DNA of 64,000 bases from Mycolicibacterium moriokaense (GCF_010726085.1 NZ_AP022560.1:1984001-2048000), one strand, 5' to 3'; positions 8,909 through 18,175 are shown, counted from the stretch's first letter. Program-made: numbers and translations. The notes: generated by a model not told the origin, from the sequence alone.

Positions 8909-10933
8909 TCAACGGGACCGGGGTGGGTCTTTCGCAATCATCAACGCGTCGACCGCAATCACGTCGTCGGCGGTGGCGATGACGGGGTTGGCCTCGACCG
9001 CGACGAACGCATCCCCGAGGTCGATGGCCATCTCCGAGAAGCGCACGATGACGTCGGTAAGCGCCTCGACGTCGACGGCCGGTGCGCCGCGCCATCCCGC
9101 CAGCAGCGGCGCTATACGGAGCCCGTCGAGGAGACGTCGGGCGCCGCTGCGCGACAGCGGCGGGCACGCCACCACGCGGTCTTCCATCAACTCGACCAGC
9201 GTGCCGCCCGCGGCGACCACCACCAGGGGGCCGAACGCGTCGTCTCTCACGAACCCCACCGAGATCTCCACACCGCCGTCGACCATCGCCTCGACAGTCA
9301 CAGCGGGACCCAGTCGCTGCGCCATCGCTTCGTAGGCCGCCGTCAACGCCGCCTCATCGGCGATGCCCAAGACGACTCCGCCTGCCTCGGTCTTATGCAG
9401 CACCCCAACGGTTTTGAGCGCCACCGGATATCCGACCGCATCCGCCGCTGCCAGCGCCTCGTCGAGCGAATTCGCCGGCCGCGACTCCGCCACCGGGATG
9501 CCGTACGCGGCCAGCAGCTCGGACGCGGAGGCATCGGTGCGGACGTCGCGACGCGGACCGGGAGTTGGCATCTCCTCGACGGGAAGCGGCCAACGTACGA
9601 GATGACCGAGCGCGGCCAGTCCACTACGCACGCCTTCCAGCACGGGAATCCCGTTGTCGCGCAGTTGTTGCGCCGTCGGACGATCGATCGCCGAGGACAC
9701 GGATGCGACGACCGCGATCGGCGCTTCAGTGTCGTCCGCAACGTCCAGCACCGCGTCGGCATAGGCCGTGTCACCGTCGAATTCGGTGACGAGGTCGACG
9801 GCTAAGGCGGTGACGCCGACGCCAGGGTCATCGACCATCGCGCGCAGGCAGCTGCCGAACAGGTTGCGGGTATCGGCACCGGTGCCCCACACGTCCAACG
9901 GGTTGGTCGCAGCCAGTCCCTCGTCGAGCAGGGCGCCGATCGTGGCGAGTGTGTCGTCGGCCAGGTCGGCGAACTCGACGCCAAGTTCGTGGGCGAGATC
10001 GGCGACCAGCGCGCGTTCCGCGCCGGAATCGTGCACGGTCGCGATGCCGCCGCCGCGGGATCGCCTTGGCGCCGAGAACAATTCCAGCGTGTCGGCGAAC
10101 TCGGCGAGATCGCTGACGTGAACGGCCCCGGTGGCAGCGCAGAATGCGTCCCACGCCGCGCGCTCACCAGCGAGTGCACCCGAATGCGCCGCCACCATCG
10201 CCTTACCGCGCGGCGATCCGCCCACCGTGAGGATCACCACCGGCGCGCCCTGGGCCGCCGCACGCAGCAACGCGTTTCGCAGCCTGGGCACGTCCCGCGG
10301 TGTCTCCATGAGCAACGCGATGATGCGGGTATCGGGATCGTCGAGCGCGTACTCGACATAATCGGCGGTGTTGGTCACCAGTTCCTGGCCGGAGGACACC
10401 GCAAGACGGAAACCGAATCCGCGTCGTGCGCGCAGCATCGTCGAGAACGCCGACCCAGAATGCGTGATGAGGCTGATGCCACCGGCCGGCAGGGGATCCG
10501 GCTCCAGGTAACCCAATGCTCGCACCCCGCGGGCGTTGTTGATGAAGCCCATGCAACCCGCACCGCACACCGCCATGCCGGCACTCATGGCGATCGCCGT
10601 GACCTTGTCGCGCAATCCGTGCGCGGAACCGAACAGCACCGCCCCCTTCGCGCCGATCGTGGCGGCAGACTCCAGCTGCTCGAGCAGGGCCCCGTCGGGC
10701 ACACCGAGCAGCACCAGATCGACCTCGTCATCGAGGTCGGTCAGCGACGGCGCGCAGGGCATATCGCCTATCCGGTCGTAGCGAGGATTGACCAGATGAA
10801 AGCGTGCCGAACCCCGTTGTGCCTCAATGATCATCCGGGCACCGAGGGTGTCCGGCCGCGCGCTGGCTCCGACGAGCGCTATCGACCGGGCGCCGAGCAT
10901 CGCGTCGACGGCCGCGCGCCGCGCTTCGCTCAT
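8909..10933 (-). CDS. ADP-forming acyl-CoA synthetase (acetate-CoA ligase family)
   Basis: About 674 residues fusing the alpha-like half (CoA-binding Rossmann start ARSIALVGASARPDTLGA, then two succinyl-CoA-ligase-like domains) to an ATP-grasp half (from about residue 465). The expected phosphohistidine is in MVAAHSGALAGE. It probably converts an acid to its CoA ester with ATP giving ADP, feeding the acyl-CoA dehydrogenase of the same cluster. The start at 10933 (ATGAGCGAAGCG) is chosen because two preceding 20-bp repeats each carry an ATGAGC that runs into a stop after seven codons. A TTG at 10945 is an in-frame alternative. Confidence 0.85.
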   Translation of the reverse strand: MSEARRAAVDAMLGARSIALVGASARPDTLGARMIIEAQRGSARFHLVNPRYDRIGDMPCAPSLTDLDDEVDLVLLGVPDGALLEQLESAATIGAKGAVLFGSAHGLRDKVTAIAMSAGMAVCGAGCMGFINNARGVRALGYLEPDPLPAGGISLITHSGSAFSTMLRARRGFGFRLAVSSGQELVTNTADYVEYALDDPDTRIIALLMETPRDVPRLRNALLRAAAQGAPVVILTVGGSPRGKAMVAAHSGALAGERAAWDAFCAATGAVHVSDLAEFADTLELFSAPRRSRGGGIATVHDSGAERALVADLAHELGVEFADLADDTLATIGALLDEGLAATNPLDVWGTGADTRNLFGSCLRAMVDDPGVGVTALAVDLVTEFDGDTAYADAVLDVADDTEAPIAVVASVSSAIDRPTAQQLRDNGIPVLEGVRSGLAALGHLVRWPLPVEEMPTPGPRRDVRTDASASELLAAYGIPVAESRPANSLDEALAAADAVGYPVALKTVGVLHKTEAGGVVLGIADEAALTAAYEAMAQRLGPAVTVEAMVDGGVEISVGFVRDDAFGPLVVVAAGGTLVELMEDRVVACPPLSRSGARRLLDGLRIAPLLAGWRGAPAVDVEALTDVIVRFSEMAIDLGDAFVAVEANPVIATADDVIAVDALMIAKDPPRSR

Positions 10934-10970
10934 CGATACCCGCAAGCGCTCATCGATACCCGCAAGCGCT
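10931..10970. repeat. Two tandem 20-bp repeats at a gene junction, each creating a 7-codon ATGA-overlapping mini-ORF
   Basis: The 20-bp unit catcgatacccgcaagcgct is repeated exactly at 10931-10950 and 10951-10970. On the minus strand this gives ATGAGC at 10973, 10953 and 10933. The first overlaps the stop of the upstream gene as ATGA. The first two open MSACGYR then stop, and each stop overlaps the next ATG as ATGA. The third opens the CoA-ligase gene. The arrangement is read directly; translational reinitiation is inferred. Confidence 0.8.
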
Positions 10971-12592
10971 CATTGACGGCCGAAGCGGCGCTTCTTGTCC
11001 GCCAGGGCCGCGCGCGCCGCCTGCCATCCGGGGATTCCGCAGACGCCACCGCCGGCGTGTGTGCCCGAGCTGCCGTTGTAAAGCCCCTTGATGGGCGTGC
11101 GATAGTCCGCGTACCCGGGTGCGGGCCGCATGTGGAACAGCTGCTCCAACGACAGTTCACCGTGGAAGATGTTGCCGCCGATGAGGCCGTATTCCTGCTC
11201 CATTTCGTACGGGCCGACGACGTCGCGGTGCGTGATCGACGCCTTGAAGCCGGGTGCCACCTGGTCGTAGGTGTCGATGACGCGTTCCGCGTAGGCGTCG
11301 AGCTCCTCGGTGTGTGGTGCGTTCGCCCACTCGGCGGGCACCCACTGGGTGAACAGCGACATGATGTGGGTGCCATCGGGATTCAACGTCTTGTCCAACG
11401 TCGTCGGGATGACGCCGTCACTGAACGGCAGCACTGCGGGCTTACCGACGCGCGCGTCCTGGAAGGCGGCTTCCAGGTACTCCATGGTCGGCGCCATCTC
11501 GATCGACCCGGTGAGATGTTCGGCGATCCCCGAACTCGGATTCGCCGTGAAACTCGGCAGCTCCGACAGCGCGACGTTGATCTTCACCACACCGCTGCGC
11601 GTCTTGAAGTGCTCGATGTCGGCGACGAAGTCGTCGGGCAGTTCGGACGGCGAAAGGTGTTCGAGGAAGGCGGTCTTCGGATGCAGCGTGGTGACGACCA
11701 GCGGTGCGGTGATCTCATCGCCGTTCTCCAGAACCACACCCCGAACCTGGCTACCCCGAGTCAACACCCGGGACACCCGCGCATTGGTGCGGATCTCGGC
11801 GCCGAAGCTCTTCGCGGATCGGGCGATGGCTTCGGATACGCCGCCCATGCCACCCTCGGGGTAGCCCCAGCTGCCCAGCTGGCCGTCGCCGACGTCGCCG
11901 ATCGAGTGGTGGGCCATGACGTAGGCCGTGCCCGGTTCATACGGCCCGGCCCAGGTCCCGATGATGCCGTTGACCGCCATCAGACCTTTCACTTGCGGTG
12001 ATTCAAACCAGTCGTCGAGCAGATCTGCGATGCTCATGGTCAGCAGCCGGGTGATGTCCGCGGTGACGCGCGGCGTGATCTTCTTGCGCAGCGGCCAGGC
12101 CAGCTTGGCCAGGTCGAACAGATCCGACGGTCGCTTCGAGCCGATGTTGGGCGGCACCTGCGTCAGCAGCGGCCCCATCACCTCGGCGATGCCGCCGATC
12201 CAGTCGTAGTACTCCGGCAACGCGTCCGCGTCCTTCTTGGAGAACTTCGACACCTGCTCGTGGGTGCGCTTGGGGTCGTCCTCGTAGATGATCAGCGAGC
12301 CGCCCTCGGGAAACGCCTGGTAGGACGGGCCCATCGGATGCACCTTGTACCCGTGGCGCTCGAGTTGAAGCTCCCGCACGATAGTCGGCGGCATCAGACT
12401 CATCACATACGACAGTCGGGTCACCCGCAGGTGGGGAGCGTCGTCCCACGGCGCCTCCGTGGTCGCCGCTCCGCCCAGCGATCCGCGCCCTTCCAGCACC
12501 AGGGTTCTGGCACCCGACCGCGCCAGATAGGCCGCGGAGACGAGTCCGTTGTGGCCGCCACCGATGACGATGGCGTCGTAATTGTTCGACAT
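10970..12592 (-). CDS. Phytoene-desaturase-like FAD oxidoreductase (PYROXD2/CrtO-like)
   Basis: A 540-residue FAD-dependent amine-oxidase/phytoene-desaturase-fold protein. It begins with the dinucleotide motif AIVIGGGHNGLVSAAYLAR and the following GG box ARTLVLEGRGSLGG. The C-terminal FAD motif is LYNGSSGTHAGGGVCGIPGW. It resembles the PYROXD2 group rather than true carotenoid enzymes, and no carotenoid genes are near. AGGA lies upstream of the ATG. It heads a three-gene operon (this gene, CoA ligase, SDR) and is divergent from the tetR gene, with a palindrome in between. The substrate is unknown; an amine or a long-chain compound is possible. Confidence 0.85.
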   Translation of the reverse strand: MSNNYDAIVIGGGHNGLVSAAYLARSGARTLVLEGRGSLGGAATTEAPWDDAPHLRVTRLSYVMSLMPPTIVRELQLERHGYKVHPMGPSYQAFPEGGSLIIYEDDPKRTHEQVSKFSKKDADALPEYYDWIGGIAEVMGPLLTQVPPNIGSKRPSDLFDLAKLAWPLRKKITPRVTADITRLLTMSIADLLDDWFESPQVKGLMAVNGIIGTWAGPYEPGTAYVMAHHSIGDVGDGQLGSWGYPEGGMGGVSEAIARSAKSFGAEIRTNARVSRVLTRGSQVRGVVLENGDEITAPLVVTTLHPKTAFLEHLSPSELPDDFVADIEHFKTRSGVVKINVALSELPSFTANPSSGIAEHLTGSIEMAPTMEYLEAAFQDARVGKPAVLPFSDGVIPTTLDKTLNPDGTHIMSLFTQWVPAEWANAPHTEELDAYAERVIDTYDQVAPGFKASITHRDVVGPYEMEQEYGLIGGNIFHGELSLEQLFHMRPAPGYADYRTPIKGLYNGSSGTHAGGGVCGIPGWQAARAALADKKRRFGRQ

Positions 12593-12626
12593 GGAAGTCC
12601 TACTCTCGTCGACGCCGCCGCGCGGC

Positions 12627-12646
12627 CTGACTGACTGTTCAATCTA
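12627..12646. promoter_or_regulatory. Putative TetR operator, site 2 (beside tetR)
   Basis: CTGACTGACTGTTCAATCTA matches sites 1 and 3 at 15-16 of 20 positions and keeps the GACTGA/TTCAATC inverted half-sites. It lies 34 bp upstream of the PYROXD2-like gene and 60 bp upstream of the tetR gene, between the divergent pair. This is the usual place for an autoregulatory TetR site. Confidence 0.7.
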
Positions 12647-12706
12647 ACGAAGTGATAGGCTCCAGACAAGAGCGACGATGCACTTCGGAGGGGAACGGAC
12701 ACGACA

Positions 12707-13366
12707 ATGGCCGAGCCGGCACCCGCGACAGAACAGAACGAGGCGCGGCGTATCGATATGCTCCGCGCCGCAGCGGAGCTGATTTGCGAGCGTGGGTTCG
12801 GCGACACCCGCATCGCCGATGTCGCCAGGCGGGCGGGCGTGAGCTCGGCGCTCGTCATCTATTACTTCGGCACGCGTGACCGCCTCCTGGTCGACGCACT
12901 GCGATTCTCGGAGGTGTCGTTCTACGAGGCGGCCGAGGAGATGTTGCGTGAGGTTACCGCGCTGCGCGAGCGACTCTCGCTGCTGATCCGATGGACGTGC
13001 GTGCGGGAGGGCAGCGAGGAGATCCCCGGCGCGTGGGGCCTGTGGTTCGACCTGTGGGCCCAGGCATTTCGGCACGACGAGATCAAGTCCGACCGTGCAG
13101 AACTCGACGCCCGGTGGCGGCAGATGATCGTCGATGCGATCAAGTCGGCGGACCCGTCGGAGTTCGATGCGAAGGTCGACCCCCGCATGTTCGCGGTGGA
13201 GTTCGCGGCGCTCCTGGACGGCCTGTCCATCCAGGTGGCACTCGACGACCCCGAGGTCGACTCGGATCTGGCGTACGACATCGCGATGCGATTCGCCGAA
13301 CGGGTACTCAACCTCGCCCCGGTGACGAAACGGGTGAACGGCAGGGCACGCGTCAAGAAGGAGTGA
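12707..13366 (+). CDS. TetR-family regulator, BetI-like C-terminal domain
   Basis: A 219-residue TetR protein. The N-terminal helix-turn-helix (about residues 15-60) includes IADVARRAGVSSALVIYYF, a classic TetR recognition helix. The rest is an all-helical ligand domain resembling the TetR_C_6/BetI group. GGAGGGGAA lies 11 nt upstream of the ATG. It sits in the centre of the amine catabolic cluster, divergent from the PYROXD2-like operon, and three copies of one palindrome are in the cluster's promoters, so it is the obvious candidate repressor. Its tail overlaps the convergent ABC ATPase gene by 14 bp. Inducer unknown. Confidence 0.9.
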   Translation: MAEPAPATEQNEARRIDMLRAAAELICERGFGDTRIADVARRAGVSSALVIYYFGTRDRLLVDALRFSEVSFYEAAEEMLREVTALRERLSLLIRWTCVREGSEEIPGAWGLWFDLWAQAFRHDEIKSDRAELDARWRQMIVDAIKSADPSEFDAKVDPRMFAVEFAALLDGLSIQVALDDPEVDSDLAYDIAMRFAERVLNLAPVTKRVNGRARVKKE

Positions 13367-14501
13367 GCGCGCTCACCTCGTCGGCCACCGGATCGGCGAC
13401 CACCTGGGCCTGGCTGCGGTGCAGCACCCGCACCGCATCGTGTGTACACACGCAGTTGACCTGGGCGCCCGGCTCGTGCGCCACCGACCGGGGACCCGAG
13501 TGGTTGGGCACCTCGACCACCAGTGGCGCCGGTGCGCCGACGTCGACGTGGACCTGCGTGCAGTTGCCGAGGTAGACGACCTCGGAGACGACTCCGCCAA
13601 TCACGTTGCGGCCCTGGCCAATCGGATCACCCGGAGCCTGCAGGCTGATCCTCTCCGGCCGGATGACGATCGCGGCCGCGCCCAGTTCGACGGCGTCGCC
13701 GACGGCCGCCCCGAGGCGCGTGTTCAGCGTCTCGCATACCGCCGAGGCGCTGTCGGCCTCGAGGACGACGGCGTCGAAGATGTTGGCGGCGCCGAGGAAT
13801 CCCGCGACGAACGTGGTGGCGGGCGCCGAGTAGATCTCCTGCGGTGGGCCGACCTGTTCGACTCGGCCCTCGGCCAGCACGGCGATCTGGTCGCTCATCG
13901 TGAGCGCTTCCTCCTGGTCGTGCGTCACATAGACGAAGGTGATGCCGACCTCGCGCTGCATCGCGCGCAACTCCAATTGCAGTTGTTTGCGCAGCTTGGC
14001 GTCCAGCGCGCCGAGGGGTTCGTCGAGCAAAAGCACGCGGGGGCGCAGCACCAGCGCCCGGGCCAGTGCGACCCGCTGCTGCTGGCCGCCGGAGAGCTGG
14101 GCCGGACGCCGTTTGGCGAAGTCACTCATCCGCACCAGCTCGAGTGCCTCACCGACCCGGCGCTTGGTCTCCTCACGCGACGACTTCTGGTACCTCAACC
14201 CGAACGCGACGTTGTCCCAGACCGTCATGAACGGGAACAACGCATAGGTCTGAAAGACGGTGTTGACCGGACGCCGGTGCGGGGGATCGGCGGCCACGTC
14301 ACGGCCGTCGAGCAAGATCTGGCCCGAGTCGGGCTTCTCGAAGCCCGCGATCATCCGCAGTGTCGTGGTCTTGCCGCAACCAGATGCGCCGAGCAGTGAA
14401 TAGAACTTGCCCGCAGGAATATTCAGGTCGATGCCCATGACGGCGGGGATGCCGTCGAACGACTTCACCAACTGGTGCAGTTGGATCTCGCCGCCGGTCA
14501 C
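13353..14501 (-). CDS. ABC transporter ATP-binding protein, spermidine/putrescine (PotA) type
   Basis: A 382-residue ATPase of the CUT1/MOI class. Walker A is [13 protein letters not shown], the Q-loop is in [10 protein letters not shown], the signature is [15 protein letters not shown], and Walker B is [14 protein letters not shown], followed by the H-loop VTHDQEEAL. After residue 240 comes a TOBE-type regulatory domain, as in PotA. It powers import through the permeases at 17234 and 18172. It is encoded behind the aminotransferase (16-bp gap) on the opposite strand from the rest of the transporter, an unusual split. GTG 14501 has GGAAGGA upstream; a TTG one codon earlier is possible. Confidence 0.92.
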   Translation of the reverse strand: MTGGEIQLHQLVKSFDGIPAVMGIDLNIPAGKFYSLLGASGCGKTTTLRMIAGFEKPDSGQILLDGRDVAADPPHRRPVNTVFQTYALFPFMTVWDNVAFGLRYQKSSREETKRRVGEALELVRMSDFAKRRPAQLSGGQQQRVALARALVLRPRVLLLDEPLGALDAKLRKQLQLELRAMQREVGITFVYVTHDQEEALTMSDQIAVLAEGRVEQVGPPQEIYSAPATTFVAGFLGAANIFDAVVLEADSASAVCETLNTRLGAAVGDAVELGAAAIVIRPERISLQAPGDPIGQGRNVIGGVVSEVVYLGNCTQVHVDVGAPAPLVVEVPNHSGPRSVAHEPGAQVNCVCTHDAVRVLHRSQAQVVADPVADEVSALTPS

Positions 14502-14517
14502 CAAACCCAGTCCTTCC

Positions 14518-15903
14518 TCACGTGACCGGGGACATCACCGCGTCGGCGAACCGCGTGAAGTTCGCGGTGAATCGGTCGACATCGTCGCGTTGATGCTGAA
14601 CTGACAACAGCCATTGCTCCACCTTTCCCCACGGTGGGAGAAACACACCGCCATTGTGCTGCATCAGCCAGTGCAGGTGGCCGAGTCGGGCATCGATGTC
14701 CAGAAAATCCCGAAACTCGCGCACGGGGTCGCGGCGGAAGGTGACGCAGCCCTTGGCGCCGGCGACGACGACGTGCCAGCCGGCGCCGTGCCGCGCGATG
14801 ACGGATTCCAGCGAGCCGGACAGCCGCGCCGCGAGCTCGTCGAGGTGAGCGTATGCCTGCGGGGTCAGCACGTCGGTCAGCGTCGCGCGAGTGGCCGCCA
14901 TCGCCAACGGGTTCCCGTTGAACGTGCCGACCTGTTCGTAGCGGCCGTCGGCGATGGCCGACATCACCTCGCGGGTACCGCCGATCGCCGCGACCGCGAT
15001 ACCGCCGCCCAACGCCTTGGCCAGGCAGACCATGTCGGGCACCACGCCGCTGCGCGCCGTCACGCCGCCCGGTCCGGTGGTGAAGCCCGTCTTCACCTCG
15101 TCGTAGATCAGCAGTGCGCCCTCGGCGTGCACCAGTTCGCGGATGGCGGCCAGATAACCGTCGTCGGGCGGAATGATGCCTGCGTTCATCATCACCGGCT
15201 CGAGGATCATCGCCGCGACCTGCCCGCGGTGTTCGGCGAGCGCGCGAGCCACCGCCTCAGGGTCGTTGAACGGCACGACGATCACGAGATCGCGGATCGC
15301 CGTGGGGATACCCGTGTTGCCGGGCACCGGTGTGGGGTGCTCGCGCGGACCGACCTCGTCGGCGTCCGGGAGCACGGAGACCTGCACGGAGTCATGGTGG
15401 CCGTGATAGCAACCCTCGACCTTGATGATCAGATCCCGTCCCGTCAGCGAACGCGCCAGATGCACCGCATCCATGGTCGCTTCGGTGCCGGAATTGGCGA
15501 ACCGCCACAGCGGCAGATCGAACCGCCGCGCCAACTCGCCGGCGATCCAGATCGCGTCCTCGGTCGGCTGGGCGAAATGCGTACCGCGCCGGACCCGGTC
15601 GCTGACGGCTTCGACGATCGCCGGATGCGCATGCCCGGCAATGGAAGCGCCGTAACCGCCGTGCATGTCGACGTACTCGTTGCCGTCCACGTCGTAGACT
15701 TTCGAGCCCTTGCCGTGGCTCATCCACACGGCTTGTGGCTCGGCGATCTGCCAGTTCGACGTCGCGCCGCCGGCAAGATGTTCACGCGCTTGGACGATGA
15801 GTTCCGTGCTGCGCGGCTGGCGCCGCAGAAAGTACTTCTCCTCATCGAGAATCAGCTGGTCTACGGTGTCAGCCGCCTTGGACTCCACCACCGACGGGGA
15901 CAC
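14518..15903 (-). CDS. Class III PLP aminotransferase, glutamate-1-semialdehyde aminomutase-like
   Basis: A 461-residue fold-type I PLP enzyme. It has FANSGTEATMDAVHLAR (phosphate-binding turn), GCYHGHHD, YDEVKTGF (Asp pairing with the pyridine N) and CLAKALGGGI with the Schiff-base Lys. It resembles GSA aminomutases, but its context (amine transporter, aldehyde dehydrogenase) suggests transamination of an amine or omega-amino acid to an aldehyde rather than tetrapyrrole synthesis. GTG 15903 has GTGGAGG about 7 nt upstream. A longer frame to 15969 would run through the palindromic operator and is less likely. It heads the aminotransferase-ATPase operon. Confidence 0.9.
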   Translation of the reverse strand: MSPSVVESKAADTVDQLILDEEKYFLRRQPRSTELIVQAREHLAGGATSNWQIAEPQAVWMSHGKGSKVYDVDGNEYVDMHGGYGASIAGHAHPAIVEAVSDRVRRGTHFAQPTEDAIWIAGELARRFDLPLWRFANSGTEATMDAVHLARSLTGRDLIIKVEGCYHGHHDSVQVSVLPDADEVGPREHPTPVPGNTGIPTAIRDLVIVVPFNDPEAVARALAEHRGQVAAMILEPVMMNAGIIPPDDGYLAAIRELVHAEGALLIYDEVKTGFTTGPGGVTARSGVVPDMVCLAKALGGGIAVAAIGGTREVMSAIADGRYEQVGTFNGNPLAMAATRATLTDVLTPQAYAHLDELAARLSGSLESVIARHGAGWHVVVAGAKGCVTFRRDPVREFRDFLDIDARLGHLHWLMQHNGGVFLPPWGKVEQWLLSVQHQRDDVDRFTANFTRFADAVMSPVT

Positions 15904-15926
15904 GTCGAACCTCCACTCCGCAACGG

Positions 15927-15946
15927 TTGACTGAGCATTCAGTCTA
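15927..15946. promoter_or_regulatory. Putative TetR operator, site 3
   Basis: TTGACTGAGCATTCAGTCTA differs from site 1 at a single position. It lies 23 bp upstream of the aminotransferase start and 48 bp upstream of the solute-binding protein start, between the two divergent transport/catabolism operons. Control of both by the TetR at 12707 is inferred. Confidence 0.75.
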
Positions 15947-15994
15947 TGCGAGAGTCCTACCAGCAACAAGGCGCGAAATCAACGGGAGGTCCCA

Positions 15995-17227
15995 ATGCCC
16001 ACACCTCCGAGCCGCCGGCAGTTTCTGGTGCGCGCAGCGGTTCTCGCCGCCGCAGCGCCCAGTCTGCCCGCATTCCTTGCCGCGTGCTCGAAATCGGGGC
16101 CCTCGTCGGGAGGGCCGAGTCTGACGCTCGCATCGCCGGACAATCCGGTGAAGTGGCCGATCGCAGACGACAACAAACCGATCGCCGACAACCTGGCGCC
16201 CGAGAAGGGCGCAACGCTCAAGATCTACAACTACGCCGACTACCTCAGCCCGCAGGCGATGAAGAGCTTCGAGGACAAGTACGGCATCAAGATAGAGGTC
16301 TCGACCTTCAACGACGGCGACGAGGCGATCACCAAGCTGCGCAGTGGTGTGGACTTCGACATCTACAACGCCAACTACACCGAGATCAGCCGCCTGGTCA
16401 ACGGCGGGCTGCTGCGCCCGCTGAACCACTCCTACATTCCGAACATCAAGAACGTGTGGCCCAGCTTCACCAACCCCTGGTACGACCAGGGTTGGCAGTA
16501 CAGCGTGCCGTACACGATCTACACCACCGGAATCGGTTGGCGCACCGATCAGGTGCCCGCCGACATCGGCGCACTGCCCAATCCGTATGCGTCGTTGTGG
16601 GATCCGCAGTACAAGGGCAAGACCGCGATCCTCGACGACTTCCACACCGCTATGGCCATGGTGCTGCTCAAGAACGGCATCACGGACGTCAACACCTCCA
16701 ATGCAGACGATCTGAAGTTGGTGGGTGAGCAACTGCAGGAGCTGGTGAAAGCCACCTCGCCGAAGGTCACCATCACGATGTACAACGACCTGCCCGCCGG
16801 ACAGATGGGTTTGGCGCAGATGTGGTCGGGCGACATCATCAACGCGCAGTCCTATCTGCCCGAAGGCACCAGCCCGGAGATCCTTCGGTACTGGTTCCCG
16901 TCGGACGGCAAAGGACTCGTCGACAACGACATGCTTGTCACGCTGCGGGGCGGCAAGAACCCCGTCCTCGCCCACTTGTTCATCAACCACATGCTCGATC
17001 CCGATGTGGCAATGGAGAACTTCACCGCGATCGGCTACCAGCCGCCGCAGAACAGCATCACGCCGGATTCGCTTGTCCAAGAAGAGTTCATCCCGGAACA
17101 CCTGCAGTCGGCGATCGTGCGACCCGAGTACTTCGACAACGGCTACCGGCTGCTGGAACTCGATGCGGCCAACGAGACCGCATGGCGCAACGTGTGGCAG
17201 GCCTTCCAGGCCGGCGGAGGGTCGTAA
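15995..17227 (+). CDS. Polyamine-type ABC transporter solute-binding lipoprotein (PotD-like)
   Basis: A 410-residue extracytoplasmic binding protein. The N-terminus carries a twin arginine (SRRQFL), a hydrophobic stretch and the lipobox LAAC with Cys31, so it is probably a Tat-exported lipoprotein anchored outside the membrane. The mature part (IYNYADYLSPQ, DFDIYNANYTEIS, PYTIYTTGIGW) is the SBP_bac_8/PotD fold that binds polyamines and related cations. GGGAGGT precedes the ATG. It is the first gene of the importer operon with permeases, aldehyde dehydrogenase and Rieske oxygenase. The exact ligand is not deducible. Confidence 0.92.
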   Translation: MPTPPSRRQFLVRAAVLAAAAPSLPAFLAACSKSGPSSGGPSLTLASPDNPVKWPIADDNKPIADNLAPEKGATLKIYNYADYLSPQAMKSFEDKYGIKIEVSTFNDGDEAITKLRSGVDFDIYNANYTEISRLVNGGLLRPLNHSYIPNIKNVWPSFTNPWYDQGWQYSVPYTIYTTGIGWRTDQVPADIGALPNPYASLWDPQYKGKTAILDDFHTAMAMVLLKNGITDVNTSNADDLKLVGEQLQELVKATSPKVTITMYNDLPAGQMGLAQMWSGDIINAQSYLPEGTSPEILRYWFPSDGKGLVDNDMLVTLRGGKNPVLAHLFINHMLDPDVAMENFTAIGYQPPQNSITPDSLVQEEFIPEHLQSAIVRPEYFDNGYRLLELDAANETAWRNVWQAFQAGGGS

Positions 17228-17233
17228 GAAGCG

Positions 17234-18175
17234 GTGGCGGTCCCGGTAGTCGCCGCGCCGTCGCGGCAGGCTCCACCGGCCCGTGAGCGCGGCAATCGGG
17301 TCTGGGCCTTACTGGCCGCGCCCGGAGTCATCTGGTTGGGCGCGTTCTTCCTCTTCCCGCTTTATGTGGTGCTGTGCATCGTCTTCGGGCAGATCGATCC
17401 GCTGTTCCGCACGCCCATTCCGGTGTGGAACCCGCTGCAGTGGGATCCCACCCAGTTCACCTATGTGCTGACCCACATCATCGGCGAGAACGGTGTGTAC
17501 GGCCCGGCGATCGTGCGCACGTTCATCTACGTGGTGGTGGCCAGCGTGCTCTGCCTTCTCATCGCCTTCCCGGTCTCGTACTACGTGGCCCGGCTGGCAG
17601 GCAAGCACAAGGGGCTGTTGCTCGCGCTGTTGATCGCGCCGTTCTGGATCAGCTACATGATGCGGATGTTCGCGTGGGTGAACCTGCTTCAGGACGACGG
17701 CCTGTTCAACAAGGTGCTCAGCCTCGGAGGCCTCTTTCACCCGGACATCAAGTGGCTGACCGGCCAACCCGTGGTGGTGATTCTCGGGCTGGTGTACGGC
17801 TACGTGCCGTATATGATCCTGCCTCTCTACGCGGGCCTCGACCGGCTGTCGCAGCCGATGCTCGAGGCGTCGCGTGACCTTGGCGCCGACCGCTTTTCGT
17901 CGTTCTGGCGTGTGACGCTGCCGTTGTGCCGACCGACGATCGTGGCGGCGCTGCTGCTGACCTGTCTGCCGATGCTCGGTGACTACTTCACCAACGACAT
18001 GTTGTCGGCGTCGCCGAAAACCACCATGGTCGGCAACCTGATCAACGACGGCGTGCAGGCGCCGGGGCAAACCGGTCAGGCGGGCGCGTTCGTTCTGCTG
18101 GTGTTCCTCATCGCGTTACTGCCGATGCTCTACTACCTCCGTTCGGTGACACGAGGGAGCGAGGTGTCGACGTGA
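17234..18175 (+). CDS. ABC transporter permease, PotB type
   Basis: A 313-residue inner-membrane permease with about six transmembrane helices. The first is LLAAPGVIWLGAFFLFPLYVVL. The cytoplasmic EAA loop, which contacts the ATPase, is visible as MLEASRDLGADRFSSFWRVTLP. It starts at GTG 17234, 6 bp after the binding-protein gene, and its stop overlaps the next permease start (GTGA). It forms the channel with the PotC-type permease at 18172. Confidence 0.92.
   Translation: MAVPVVAAPSRQAPPARERGNRVWALLAAPGVIWLGAFFLFPLYVVLCIVFGQIDPLFRTPIPVWNPLQWDPTQFTYVLTHIIGENGVYGPAIVRTFIYVVVASVLCLLIAFPVSYYVARLAGKHKGLLLALLIAPFWISYMMRMFAWVNLLQDDGLFNKVLSLGGLFHPDIKWLTGQPVVVILGLVYGYVPYMILPLYAGLDRLSQPMLEASRDLGADRFSSFWRVTLPLCRPTIVAALLLTCLPMLGDYFTNDMLSASPKTTMVGNLINDGVQAPGQTGQAGAFVLLVFLIALLPMLYYLRSVTRGSEVST

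Noticed and set aside
9989..12001. Long open frame on the + strand opposite the CoA-ligase and PYROXD2-like genes
   Set aside because: It is a mirror frame of high-GC coding DNA. The encoded sequence is Arg/His-rich with no motif, whereas the minus-strand genes have full family motifs.
10970..12592. Carotenoid biosynthesis (phytoene desaturase) role
   Set aside because: No crtB, crtE or cyclase genes are nearby, and the sequence looks like the PYROXD2 group.
12707..13366. Naming the TetR as BetI
   Set aside because: Similarity is at domain level only, and no betA, betB or betT set of the usual kind is linked.
14518..15903. Assignment of the aminotransferase as HemL (glutamate-1-semialdehyde aminomutase)
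   Set aside because: Context is amine catabolism with an importer, and no tetrapyrrole genes are near; the GSA-like similarity is shared by many class III enzymes.
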